Assembly: GCF_002898515.1 (NCBI RefSeq)
Contig: NZ_PPFX01000016.1
Coordinates: 1-64,000 of the forward strand
Direction of reading: 5' to 3'
Source of the DNA: Geothermobacter hydrogeniphilus
GTDB lineage: Bacteria; Desulfobacterota; Desulfuromonadia; Desulfuromonadales; Geothermobacteraceae
Length of the DNA stretch: 64,000 nucleotides
In this document: in pieces, positions 53,236-60,813 of the stretch
How positions within the stretch are numbered: position 1 is the first letter of the stretch
Layout of the letters: every line of letters starts with the position of its first letter
The notes under the pieces: model-generated
What the model was told of the DNA's origin: nothing
Databases searched by the model: none
The model's input: only the letters and a program-made list of their open reading frames with translations
Position numbers and translations under genes: made by a program

Positions 53236-55059
53236 TCAAAAATAGGTGGTGATGCCGGCGAACACCTCCCTCGGCGGCATCGGATAGCCGCTGTTCTCCT
53301 CGTAATCCTTGTCCAGCAGGTTCTTCAGCGTAATCCGGGCGTCGAAGGTAACGCCGTTGTCAAGGACGAAGGGCCGAGAGAAGCTGGCATCCAGCACTAC
53401 GTAGCCGGTACCGTCGCGGGTGGCGTCGGCATAGTACTTCAGATAGCGGCCGTCGAGGCGCAGCCGGGCTTCCTTGACCGGGCCGACTTCCATGAAGAGA
53501 TGGACCTGGTGGCGGGCCTTGTTGTCGAGGAAACGGTCGGTGGCGCGGTCCTTGGGATAGAGGTAGGTGTAGTTGCCGCCGCTTTTCAGCAGTTCGCAGA
53601 GCTGCAGGTCAATCTCCATTTCGGCGCCCCAGATGCGGGCTTCGTCCACGTTGACCGGGCTCCAGACGAAACTGCTGTCAGCGCGCCAGTCGATGAGATC
53701 CTTGGCGTCACGCCGGAAGGCCGCCAGGGAGAGGTCGCCGAGGTCGCCCAGTTGCTGATCGAGGGCCAGTTCATATTCCCAGGCGGTTTCCGGATCGAGG
53801 TCGGGATTCCCCCTGGCGAAACTGGTTGCCGGCCAGTAACGGTCATTGAGGGTCGGGGCGCGGAAGGCACGGCTGACCGAGGCCCGCAGGCGGGTGCTTT
53901 CGGTCAGCGAGAAGAGTGCCGCGGCCCGCGGGCTCAACTCATTGTTGAACTCGGAGTGGGCATCGTAGCGCAGTCCCAGCAGCAGGCTGAGACGGGAGGT
54001 CATTTCGATCTGGTCCTGGCCGAACAGCGACCAGCGGTTCTCATCGTGGTTGCCGCTGGCGGTGGAGTCAAGCTTGTCATCGTAGAAGTCGCCGCCGAAC
54101 AAGATGTTGTGCGCATCTCTTTGCCAGCTGGCCGACAACTCGGTGCCGAAGGTTTCAACGATATGGGTGTCGTCGACCGGGGTCCAGCCGCCCGGGTCCC
54201 GGTAGTTGTTGCGGCGCCGTTCATAGCTTTGCCGGAGGGTGATCGCCAGGGGACCGGCCGGGCCGGTCAGGGTCAGGGCGGCGAGGGTGTTTTTGTCCTG
54301 CTGCCGGGCCTGCGGGCTGGGCCAGGCGGTCGAACCCGGTACGCCGGTATCCTTGTCGAGATAGAAGCCGGACAGGCTGAGGTCGTAACCGCCGCCGAGA
54401 TCGAAGCCGAGCATCCCCTCCAGGTTGGTCTGGTCGAGGTCGGAGTTGGTCCGGTAGCCCTGCGAGCGATCCAGCCCGGCGCCGAGGCGGTAGCGCATGC
54501 CGTCTTTTCTGCGGGTGGTGGAAAAGCTCAGGTCGCGGGTTTCGAAACGGCCTTCGCTCCAGTTCAGCGTGGTCTGCGGTTCCGTTTCGGGCGTGCGGGT
54601 GAAGATCTGGATGACTCCGGCCAGGGCGTTGGTGCCGTAGAGGGCCGAGGCCGGTCCGCGCAGGACTTCGATCCGCTCGATCTCGCTCAGTGCCACCGGC
54701 AGGTTGCTGAGGTTGAACTGGCCATTCTGCGGTGAATTGAGGCGGATGCCATCGAGCAGCACCAGCACCTGGGCGCCTTCCGAACCGCGGATGCTCGGGG
54801 TGGCGATGGCGCCGGCCGGTCCGCTGCTGGTGGTCTGCAGGCCGACGGTGTTGCGCAGCACTTCATCGAGGCGGGTGGCTCCGGTGGCGGCAATCTGATC
54901 AGCGGTGATCACCGTCACCGAGGCCGTCAGCTGTGATTTCGGCCGGGCGCTGCGGGTTGCGGTGACCACCACCGGGTCGAGGGTCGCGGCGCGAACCGGG
55001 ACCGGGGTAGAGCTCAGCATGCTTAGTCCGAGCGCCAGGGCAAGACAACTTCTCTTCAT
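53236..55059 (-). CDS. btuB: TonB-dependent outer-membrane cobalamin receptor
   Basis: 607 residues. The signal peptide ends near PVRA; a TonB box follows (LDPVVVTATRSARP); then a plug domain (about 45-160: TRLDEVLRNTVGLQ, IRGSEGAQVLVLLDGIRLNS, IERIEVLRGPASALYGTNAL) and a beta-barrel ending in an aromatic residue (VFAGITTYF). The start at 55059 has AGGAGGAA. The preceding cobalamin riboswitch and the btuFCD genes identify the ligand as cobalamin or a related corrinoid. Confidence 0.93.
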   Translation of the reverse strand: MKRSCLALALGLSMLSSTPVPVRAATLDPVVVTATRSARPKSQLTASVTVITADQIAATGATRLDEVLRNTVGLQTTSSGPAGAIATPSIRGSEGAQVLVLLDGIRLNSPQNGQFNLSNLPVALSEIERIEVLRGPASALYGTNALAGVIQIFTRTPETEPQTTLNWSEGRFETRDLSFSTTRRKDGMRYRLGAGLDRSQGYRTNSDLDQTNLEGMLGFDLGGGYDLSLSGFYLDKDTGVPGSTAWPSPQARQQDKNTLAALTLTGPAGPLAITLRQSYERRRNNYRDPGGWTPVDDTHIVETFGTELSASWQRDAHNILFGGDFYDDKLDSTASGNHDENRWSLFGQDQIEMTSRLSLLLGLRYDAHSEFNNELSPRAAALFSLTESTRLRASVSRAFRAPTLNDRYWPATSFARGNPDLDPETAWEYELALDQQLGDLGDLSLAAFRRDAKDLIDWRADSSFVWSPVNVDEARIWGAEMEIDLQLCELLKSGGNYTYLYPKDRATDRFLDNKARHQVHLFMEVGPVKEARLRLDGRYLKYYADATRDGTGYVVLDASFSRPFVLDNGVTFDARITLKNLLDKDYEENSGYPMPPREVFAGITTYF

Positions 55060-55139
55060 CAAATGGTTCCTCCTGCTTGATTCCCGGCCGATGACCGACG
55101 CACCGGCGCAGGGCTGGTCCCCGGGTTGTGAAGAGAGTA

Positions 55140-55195
55140 AAAAAAGGGCAAAAACAGCAGAAGCCCGCGCACTCGTTGCAGAGGGCACGGGCTTC
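55140..55195 (-). terminator. Intrinsic terminator in the btuB leader
   Basis: On the minus strand GAAGCCCG pairs with CGGGCTTC (55195-55188 with 55167-55160), followed by TTTTTGCCCTTTTTTT. It lies between the cobalamin riboswitch and btuB, so premature termination is the likely read-out, with the aptamer's 3' side competing for an antiterminator. Confidence 0.7.
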
Positions 55196-55255
55196 TCGTT
55201 TTTGAAGGGCCGCTTTATCCACCCTCCCATCCCGGGGAGGTTCCTGTGGGGGGTC

Positions 55256-55437
55256 CGGCCGGCAGGTCTTCTGGCTCACGAATCATCCTCCGGGCCGCCT
55301 TCCCGATCCTCGGGGATCAGTGGTCTATCGGCCCTTCGTCCTCGCTTACAGCGGCGGGTCCGCGGGGGATTTGCACCCCACTTCCCTCGTGACGCCGACT
55401 TAAGTCAGCGTCAGGCCCTCTCGGGCACCGGTGGACA
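55256..55437 (-). promoter_or_regulatory. Cobalamin (B12) riboswitch
   Basis: Conserved aptamer blocks in order on the minus strand: GGTGCC (55429-55424), GAGGGAA, the B12-box region GGGGTGCAAATCCCC with GCGGACCCGCCGCTGTAA, and the closing GCCAGAAGACCTGCC (about 55274-55260). It should repress btuB (and the btuFCD genes if co-transcribed) when adenosylcobalamin is plentiful. Confidence 0.93.
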
Positions 55438-55480
55438 GACAAAATTGTGTCAAATCAATACGGTGGAAGGAGGGCCGCTG

Positions 55481-56014
55481 TCAAGGAGAAAACGAGGTTG
55501 AGCTGTTGTCCGCCGGGGCGCAGAAGGCCATGAACCGCCGCAGCAGCCTGGTGCGGTATTTTTCGCCGTGCAGCAGCAGGTAAAAATTGCGCCGCAGGTC
55601 AAGGAACGGGGTCTGCAGCGCCACCAGGGCGCCGCTCCGGCGGGCCCTGCGGGTTGCCAGCAGGGACAGGCAGCTGATGCCGAGCCCCGCCTCCACCGCC
55701 TCCTTGATCGCCTCGGTGTTGCCCAACTCCAGGTAAACGCGGATGTTCCCCAATTTGCCCGCCAATGCCGTCTCGAACACTTCACGGGTGCCGGACCCCT
55801 GCTCCCGCAGGATCCACTGCGCCTCCGCCAGGTCCTCTGCGGTGATCTCTCCCTTGCGGGTCAAGGGGTGGTCGGCGGCGGCGTGGATGGCCAGGTGGTC
55901 CTGGCGCCAGGGGATGGTCTCGATCGCCGGCTGATGACAGAACCCCTCGATGAAGCCGATGTCGATATTGAAATGCAGCAGCTCCTGGACGATCTGTTCG
56001 GTGTTGATGCTCTT
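55481..56014 (-). pseudogene. LysR-family regulator remnant (effector domain only)
   Basis: About 178 codons reading IVQELLHFNIDIGFIEGF, DHPLTRKGEITAEDL, GSGTREVFETALAG and GLGISCLSLLATRRARRSGALVAL: the substrate-binding domain of a LysR regulator near its natural C-terminus. The N-terminal helix-turn-helix and the first part of the effector domain (about 120 residues) are gone. Its reading frame continues without interruption into an hsdR fragment, so any product would be a chimera that cannot bind DNA. Confidence 0.8.
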
Positions 56015-56160
56015 CAGGCGGCTCAGAGTCTGCACCGCGTCAACGCCGGATATCTTCTTGTTGACATACATCGCCACCAGTTTCGGCTGGTCGAAGCCGG
56101 TCTGGAACTTGTTGGCCACCAACATGACCTGGTAGAGGTCAGTATCGAAGGCGCGGCGCA
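56015..56160 (-). pseudogene. hsdR: Type I restriction enzyme HsdR fragment
   Basis: About 48 codons: RGQDLRRAFDTDLYQVML, VANKFQTGFDQPKLVAMYV and NKKISGVDAVQTLSRL. This is the strongly conserved helicase segment of HsdR (usually VVANKFQTGFDEP, then AVQTLSRLNR). It stops exactly where LNR would follow and is fused in frame to the LysR remnant. Nothing else of the roughly 1000-residue HsdR is present. Confidence 0.82.
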
Positions 56161-56299
56161 GATCTTGCCCTCTGACGGGGTGTGTCGGAAAAATCCTGCA
56201 CCTGGCCAGATTTCCTGTTTTCTTCTTGTCTTTATGGGTGGTCAGAGTTATCTTTTTTTATCAATTTTTAACTATAGATATCTTCCGAGCGGTGAGGTC

Positions 56300-56512
56300 A
56301 TGGATAAAATCGACAAATGGCTGACCATTGATGAACTGGCGGGCTACATCAAAATGAGCCGGACCAAGCTCTACGGCATGGCCCAGCGTGGTGAGGTTCC
56401 CGCCTCCAAGATTGGCAACCAGTGGCGTTTTGACCGGGAGGAGATCGATCAGTGGATGAAGGCGCACGCGACAGGAACTGTCGGAGCTGATAATAAGGAC
56501 AAGAAGCAATGA
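56300..56512 (+). CDS. Small helix-turn-helix (excisionase/MerR-like) DNA-binding protein
   Basis: 70 residues: WLTIDELAGYIKMSRTKLYGMAQ followed by GEVPASKIGNQWRFDREEIDQWM, the pattern of HTH_17-type excisionase-like proteins often found at the head of type I restriction loci. GGTGAGG precedes the ATG. The stop overlaps the hsdM start (ATGA), as in intact operons. It is the only gene of the restriction locus that appears whole. Confidence 0.8.
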   Translation: MDKIDKWLTIDELAGYIKMSRTKLYGMAQRGEVPASKIGNQWRFDREEIDQWMKAHATGTVGADNKDKKQ

Positions 56513-56586
56513 ACGGTGGACCCCACAGCCAACTGGCCAACTTTATCTGGTCCATCAGCGACCAGCTTCGGGGGGTCATGGCATGA
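56509..56586 (+). pseudogene. hsdM: HsdM stub (first 22 or so codons of a type I methyltransferase)
   Basis: 25 codons, MNGGPHSQ then LANFIWSISDQLRG, then VMA and stop. The middle phrase is the N-terminus of HsdM (normally LANxIWSxADxLRG followed by hundreds of residues). Here it passes directly into three codons and a stop that overlaps the next ATG. It is too short for normal gene finding; recognised from the motif and the ATGA overlap with the HTH gene. Confidence 0.75.
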
Positions 56587-57325
56587 GCACGCCGGATAGA
56601 GGAGAACTGATCGTTTACCGTACCGAAGATGGGCAGGCGGAAGTCCATCTGCAAACCCTGGACGGCTCTGTCTGGCTCAGTCAGGGGAGCTGTTCGATAC
56701 CACCAAGCAGAACGTCAGCCTGCACATCAAGAACATCCTCAAGGAAGGGGAGCTGGCTGAGGATTCAGTTGTCAAGGAATACTTGACAACTGCCGAGGAC
56801 GGCAAGCGTTACCAGACCAAGCATTACAACCTGCACATGATTCTGGCGGTGGGCTACCGGGTGCGCTCGCCGCGCGGCACCCAGTTTCGCCAGTGGGCCA
56901 CCGCCCATCTGGCCGAGTATCTGGTCAAGGGCTTCGTCATGGACGACGAGCGGCTCAAGAACCCCGGCGGCTGGGACTACTTCGACGAGCTGCTGGCCCG
57001 CATCCGCGAGATCCGCGCCTCCGAGAAACGCTTCTACCAGAAGGTGCGCGACCTCTTCGCCCTCAGTTCCGATTATCGGGCCGATGACCGTGCCGCCCAG
57101 CTCTTCTTTGCCGAAACCCAGAATAAGCTGCTCTTCGCCGTCACCGGACAGACCGCTGCCGAAATCGTCGTCTCCCGCGAGGCCATGGCGCGCATCGCCC
57201 GCGAGCGATTCGACGCCTTCGACGAAAATCGCCGACTGGTCGAGGCCAGGCAGGCCGATGCCGAAGATATCGAGGAGCTTGCGCGGATCGAAAAGCAACT
57301 TGAACACAAAAAGGGGGGGCAATGA
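56583..57325 (+). pseudogene. rhuM: RhuM-family gene, frameshifted and internally deleted
   Basis: The N-terminus (56583-56684, GELIVYRTEDGQAEVHLQT then GSVWLSQ) is in one frame. From 56687 the continuation ELFDTTKQNVSLHIKNILKE is in another, so about 11 bases are missing at 56684-56687. The middle of RhuM follows (ILAVGYRVRSPRGTQFRQWA, WDYFDELLARIREIRASEKR). A second gap occurs after TGQTAAEIVVSR, which jumps to EAMARIARERFDAFDE, skipping roughly 100 residues of the usual protein. RhuM genes often lie inside type I restriction operons. Confidence 0.82.
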
Positions 57326-57338
57326 CATCGTGGGGCGG

Positions 57339-57620
57339 ATGATCCTGGACATTGTTAGCATCTCGACCCCGGAAGTCGCCCAGGAAGTCACCCCGGAAGT
57401 TCGATTGATCTCAGTTCTTGCCGGCGAGATGACCCGGAAACAGCTCAAAGAGGCGTTTGGGCTGAGAGACGATGAACATTTTCGCAAGGCTTATTTGCTC
57501 CCCGCTTTGGAGGCCGGGTGGGTTGAAATGACCATCCCCGACAAGCCGCGCAGCAGCAAACAGAAATACCGCCTGACCGACAAGGGGTGTCAGCTGAAGA
57601 CCCAGCACGGCGGTGGATAA
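57339..57620 (+). pseudogene. C-terminal fragment of an ATP-binding/Fic-type regulator
   Basis: 93 codons: TPEVAQEVTPEVRLISVLAG, then EMTRKQLKEAFGLRDDEHFRKAYLLPALEAG in its recognisable cores, and VEMTIPDKPRSSKQKYRLT near the end. This winged-helix tail closes AlbA_2/AAA_4 ATP-binding proteins and some Fic proteins found in type I restriction loci. The catalytic N-terminal part is absent. The upstream codons MTSWGG-stop (57322-57342), overlapping the rhuM stop, may be the true start of the same lost gene. Confidence 0.65.
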
Positions 57621-57698
57621 CTTGCGACAAACTGCTTGTGACAATCCGGCTAAGGCTTTACTTGGAGCGACAAAAGAGAGGTTTTTAAAGGGGATCCT

Positions 57699-58031
57699 AT
57701 GAAGCAGATGAAACCGTTTGCCGGAACATGGCGCATCGTCGAGATGGAGGTCTGGGGTCAGGATTATGTCGACATGGAGGTTCCTGGATACTTCTTCATC
57801 GGCTCGGATGGAACCGGCAAGTTTCAGTTTGGCCTGGTCTCCGGGGACATCGACGGACGGGTGGAGCCATGTGGTAATGATCCACGTTTCGATTTTTCCT
57901 GGTCCGGACAGGAAGAAAATGATTCGGTCTGCGGTCGGGGCTGGGCGGTCATTGAAGATGGGGAGCTGAACGGCCGCATCTATCTGCATCTCGCTGACGA
58001 CTCCGCCTTTCGGGCCACCAGAACCAAGTGA
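57699..58031 (+). CDS. Small uncharacterised protein
   Basis: 110 residues, acidic, no signal peptide or membrane helix. It starts FAGTWRIVEMEVWGQDYVDM and ends GRIYLHLADDSAFRATRT, a strand-rich pattern that suggests a small beta-barrel (lipocalin-like), but no family can be asserted. AAAGGGG precedes the ATG. It is followed ten bases later by the next gene, so the two are probably co-transcribed. Confidence 0.7.
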   Translation: MKQMKPFAGTWRIVEMEVWGQDYVDMEVPGYFFIGSDGTGKFQFGLVSGDIDGRVEPCGNDPRFDFSWSGQEENDSVCGRGWAVIEDGELNGRIYLHLADDSAFRATRTK

Positions 58032-58040
58032 GCAACTGCC

Positions 58041-59192
58041 GTGAGTGAATATCAGTATCTTGAATTTCTTGCTGTTGACCACCCCTTGACGGCTCGGGAA
58101 ATGGCCCATCTGCGGGGGATTTCAACCAGGGCGCAAATCACGCCGGTCAGTTTCATCAACGAATACAGTTGGGGCGGACTGAAGGCCGATCCTCGCGATT
58201 TCATGCGGCAGTTTTTCGATGCCCATGTATTTATCGCCAACTGGGGGGATGCCATCTTTATGGTGCGCTTGCCCAAAGAGGCCATCGACCAGAAGACACT
58301 CAAGGCTTTTTGTACCAGTCCGCATCTTGAATTTGAAAAGTTACCGGAGCATTGGCTGTTGACCTGGTCCCTTGGCGAAACCGAGGATTACGATCGCTTC
58401 GGCTATGTGGATGAAGGCCCCGGCTTGATGCCCCTTCTTGCTCCTGTGCGGGAGGAACTGATGCGGGGTGACCTGCGCAGCCTGTATCTCGGTTGGTTGC
58501 GGGCTGTGACGACCGAGGAAACCGACCCGGACGATCTGGAACCCTTAGCGTTTCACGGGTTGAATAATCTGACAGCTGCGCAGCAGGCGCTGGCTGAATT
58601 TCTCGAAGTCGACATCGACCTGCTGGCCGGGGTGGGCAGCGGAAGTAAAGAGAATCAACCAGACCCAGCGGATGACGCGGCACTCGATGCCTGGCTGGAT
58701 CATTTGCCAAAGGCGGAGGTCAATGGATACCTTCGGCAGATGTTGGGTGGGCAGGGTGCCAGCGCCGAACGGGCCTTGAGGCGACGGTACGCCGCCTGGC
58801 AGGCGCAGTCGGGACCGACGCAAAATGTACGCCGCTCCGTTGCGGAATTGTGGCGGCTGGCCGAGGAGGCCAAGGGCCTGCGGTTGGTCGAAGAAGCCAA
58901 GGTCCGCCAGCAAGCCGAGATCGAGCGCAAGAGGCAACGGGATGCCTGGCTCGCCAAGCTGGCGGCGGATTTTCCCCGGGCCTGGAAGTCGGCCCATGAA
59001 GACGCCGGCAAAGGCCACGCCCATGCCTACGACGCGGCGTGCCGCCAACTGGTCGATTTGCGCGATGCCTACAGTCAGCATGCTGCCTTGGCAGCGTTCC
59101 AAAAGGAGTTTCAGGAGTTCATGGCCGAACACTCGCGCCGTCGTGCCCTGGTGCAGCGTCTGGTCAAAGCGGGATTATGGCGAGACAAATGA
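58041..59192 (+). CDS. Uncharacterised defence-island protein
   Basis: 383 residues with a GTG start. The N-terminal 150 residues are well-structured (YQYLEFLAVDHPLTAREM, RAQITPVSFINEYSWG, MRQFFDAHVFIANWGDAIFM). I have a memory of similar proteins in restriction and accessory loci, without known function. The C-terminal third is a charged, probably helical region (EEAKVRQQAEIERKRQRDA). No enzymatic motif is visible. Its stop overlaps the start of the next gene, ATGA, so the pair is translationally coupled and intact in an otherwise decayed region. Confidence 0.7.
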   Translation: MSEYQYLEFLAVDHPLTAREMAHLRGISTRAQITPVSFINEYSWGGLKADPRDFMRQFFDAHVFIANWGDAIFMVRLPKEAIDQKTLKAFCTSPHLEFEKLPEHWLLTWSLGETEDYDRFGYVDEGPGLMPLLAPVREELMRGDLRSLYLGWLRAVTTEETDPDDLEPLAFHGLNNLTAAQQALAEFLEVDIDLLAGVGSGSKENQPDPADDAALDAWLDHLPKAEVNGYLRQMLGGQGASAERALRRRYAAWQAQSGPTQNVRRSVAELWRLAEEAKGLRLVEEAKVRQQAEIERKRQRDAWLAKLAADFPRAWKSAHEDAGKGHAHAYDAACRQLVDLRDAYSQHAALAAFQKEFQEFMAEHSRRRALVQRLVKAGLWRDK

Positions 59193-59587
59193 GCGTCGAC
59201 AGGAACAATGAAGCGGAGAGTTTTCGCGCCTGGGCACCGGATTTCGACAGGTGGCCAAAGAGCTGGATGGGCGTTGCGGAAGATCTCGCCTACGGCAAGA
59301 AGCTGTTGCCCTGGTTTGCCGGTTTTCTGCAGGCACTTTATGCCGAGGGGATGGCCAGAAAAACCTATGTTCAATACCGTGACACTCTGTGGCTTCTCGG
59401 TGGGACGATCATTCGCGAGATTTCTCTTTACGAGGCGTATCAGGCTGACCCTCTTGAGAAGCTGCGCGAATCGGTGGCTGATGACGGTATTCTGCCTGAT
59501 CATTACGATCAGATGACCCAGGCCGAATTAAGAGCCTTCGAGCGCATGTGTCGCAGGTTTGAAAAACATCTTGAGAAGCTGAGGTGA
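59189..59587 (+). CDS. Uncharacterised partner protein
   Basis: 132 residues, no signal peptide. FAGFLQALYAEGMARKTYVQYRDT looks like the N-terminal SAM-like helical unit of tyrosine recombinases (the pattern in which a short helix is followed by a T-x-x-x-Y turn). No catalytic domain follows, so it could be a standalone DNA-contact domain. The rest is helical and charged. ATGA overlap with the gene before it. Followed by a hairpin GAGGAACA/TGTTCCTC at 59585-59602. Confidence 0.65.
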   Translation: MSVDRNNEAESFRAWAPDFDRWPKSWMGVAEDLAYGKKLLPWFAGFLQALYAEGMARKTYVQYRDTLWLLGGTIIREISLYEAYQADPLEKLRESVADDGILPDHYDQMTQAELRAFERMCRRFEKHLEKLR

Positions 59588-59602
59588 GGAACATTGTTCC
59601 TC
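59585..59602 (+). terminator. Short hairpin after the uncharacterised gene pair
   Basis: GAGGAACA pairs with TGTTCCTC around two bases and overlaps the stop region of the gene at 59189. A weak TTCTCTT tail follows; possible terminator. Confidence 0.4.
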
Positions 59603-59639
59603 TTCTCTTGGCGTTAAACGTCGTGGTCGCCGGAGCGAT

Positions 59640-59693
59640 GAAGAGCAGGGCGACCTGTTCCGCGAAAGAAAGAGGGGGCTTGGTGTAGTTCAC
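59640..59693 (-). pseudogene. Abi_2 (AbiD/AbiF-type) abortive-infection gene stub
   Basis: From the GTG at 59693 the minus strand encodes VNYTKPPLSFAEQVALL, the characteristic N-terminus of Abi_2 family proteins (K-P-P-L-(S/T)-x-x-x-Q-x-x-L-L). The following codons, FIAPATTTFNAKRR, do not continue the family, and the reading frame runs antisense into the gene at 59189. GGGGGCAGG precedes the GTG. Only about 17 of some 300 codons remain. Confidence 0.72.
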
Positions 59694-59704
59694 GACCTGC
59701 CCCC

Positions 59705-59783
59705 AAAAAAAGTAACCCGCCGGGGTGCGCATGACAGGCCGAAACCTGCAGAGGCGGGGCGGGTGTTGTTACCGGTAGTGTAG
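59705..59783 (-). ncRNA. abiF-RNA-like element, promoter-distal copy
   Basis: Minus strand: CTACACT, then ACACCCGCC, an inner CCTCTGCAGG/CGGCC region, then GGCGGGTT followed by ACTTTTTTT. The outer ACCCGCC/GGCGGGT stem closes a bulged inner stem. It ends just before the Abi_2 stub. It shares its skeleton with the copy 189 bases upstream. Confidence 0.6.
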
Positions 59784-59902
59784 AAAGAATTGCCCGACAT
59801 GGCAAGCATGAAAATATCATGCAAATACCAGTGTCTCTCTTCCCTCTGGGCAGATGTCTTCTTGCAGAAAACGTCCCCCTCATACGGCGACATGGAGCCA
59901 GT

Positions 59903-59972
59903 AAAAAACCCGCCAAAGTGTGCATGGCCGCAAGCGGCCAGAGGTATGGCGGGTGTGTCGGCCGCAGTGTAG
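59903..59972 (-). ncRNA. abiF-RNA-like element, promoter-proximal copy
   Basis: Minus strand: CTACACT, ACACCCGCC, CCTCTGGCCGCTTGCGGCC (the inner stem TGGCCG/CGGCCA), a CAC, then GGCGGGTTTTTT. Conserved landmarks and their spacing match the copy at 59705-59783, while the inner stem differs in sequence but not in shape. Hairpin plus T-run also fits an intrinsic terminator. Confidence 0.6.
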
Positions 59973-60014
59973 TCCAATCCATAACAATTCAGCTCGCTTA
60001 GACTAAACGAATGA

Positions 60015-60044
60015 TTGCCAGACGTCAATGCTTCGCTGTCTGGC
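60015..60044. repeat. Hairpin in the region upstream of the abiF-like RNAs
   Basis: TGCCAGAC pairs with GTCTGGCA around a 14-base loop. The stretch 59973-60163 contains no recognised gene; on the minus strand it is the likely promoter region of the RNA elements. Confidence 0.5.
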
Positions 60045-60163
60045 AGGGGGAACGAAAATGTTTCCATTGCCGTGACCGCGGGGTGTTGCTCATGGTTATG
60101 AAAATGGATAGGACTAACCAGGAACGAAGGGGCATTGACCTTATCTGCTGCCGCCGGAAGATT

Positions 60164-60454
60164 TCACAGATGTCGTTCGAAATCCATTTGTTGATGTAGG
60201 ATCCGCACGACGTCAATCCCATGATCCGTCAATTTGAAAAAAATGACATGGGAGCCGGACCGGACTTTTCGATAGCCTTTCCTCACGTCACTGATGTCGG
60301 TGGCTGTTGGTGAATCACCGGCTTGTGCCTGCATCGCAGCCCATAGCTCGCGCACATATTTTTCCGCCTGGTCAATCCCCCATTCAGCAAGGGTGTAATC
60401 CCAGATGTCACTCAGGTCGGACTTCGCCCTGGGGGATAGGATCACCGGTTTCAT
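60164..60454 (-). CDS. parE: ParE/RelE-family toxin
   Basis: 96 residues starting MKPVILSPRAKSDLSDIWDYT, the ParE strand-helix opening, with the central WGIDQAEKYVRELW helix, the RKGYRKVRSGSHVIFF sheet and the closing VVRILHQQMDFERHL. ParE toxins poison DNA gyrase. The start overlaps the antitoxin stop by four bases (ATGA). Complete and apparently functional. Confidence 0.9.
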   Translation of the reverse strand: MKPVILSPRAKSDLSDIWDYTLAEWGIDQAEKYVRELWAAMQAQAGDSPTATDISDVRKGYRKVRSGSHVIFFKLTDHGIDVVRILHQQMDFERHL

Positions 60455-60684
60455 AGAGACAGGGATTTCTTTTTGTCGGCGATGAACGCATTGATGTCCA
60501 AGCCGGTCGAAGGCCCGGAATTCTCTCCTTCGATCAAGGCCTGTCGTAATTTCTCCAGCTTGATATGGTCCCTTCTGATCAGGTCCCGCACATAGTCGGA
60601 TGCGTTAGCGTATCTTCCGCTTTGCACGCATTCTTCAACCCAGGTCTTCATCTGGTCCGGTAGCGAAATATTCATTGTTGCCAT
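60451..60684 (-). CDS. parD: ParD-family antitoxin
   Basis: 77 residues: MATMNISLPDQMKTWVEE, the ribbon-helix-helix opening, GRYANASDYVRDLIRRD, and a flexible C-terminal tail that binds the toxin. AGGAG precedes the ATG at 60684. Like other ParD proteins it should repress its own promoter through the palindrome upstream. Confidence 0.9.
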   Translation of the reverse strand: MATMNISLPDQMKTWVEECVQSGRYANASDYVRDLIRRDHIKLEKLRQALIEGENSGPSTGLDINAFIADKKKSLSL

Positions 60685-60721
60685 GTCAGACTCCTGTTTT
60701 TGGTTTGACAGGATCAAGTTA

Positions 60722-60753
60722 TGGCAAAGTTTGTCAATTGTCAAACTCTGCCA
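60722..60753. promoter_or_regulatory. Palindromic operator of parDE
   Basis: An extended dyad centred on CAATTG: TGGCA, then AGTTTG, the centre, then CAAACT and TGCCA. Only a few positions break symmetry. On the minus strand TTGACA within it can serve as -35. It lies 38-69 bases upstream of the parD ATG. Confidence 0.65.
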
Positions 60754-60813
60754 AGCTTTTCAGGTCCGCCCCGGGTGGCTGGAGTGGCCCCGCCCCCCCG
60801 TCATCCCGGAAAC

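Noticed and set aside
59409-59732. The minus-strand frame beginning at the Abi_2 stub taken as a whole gene
   Set aside because: Only the first 17 or so codons resemble Abi_2. The rest runs antisense to the 59189 gene and has no family likeness.
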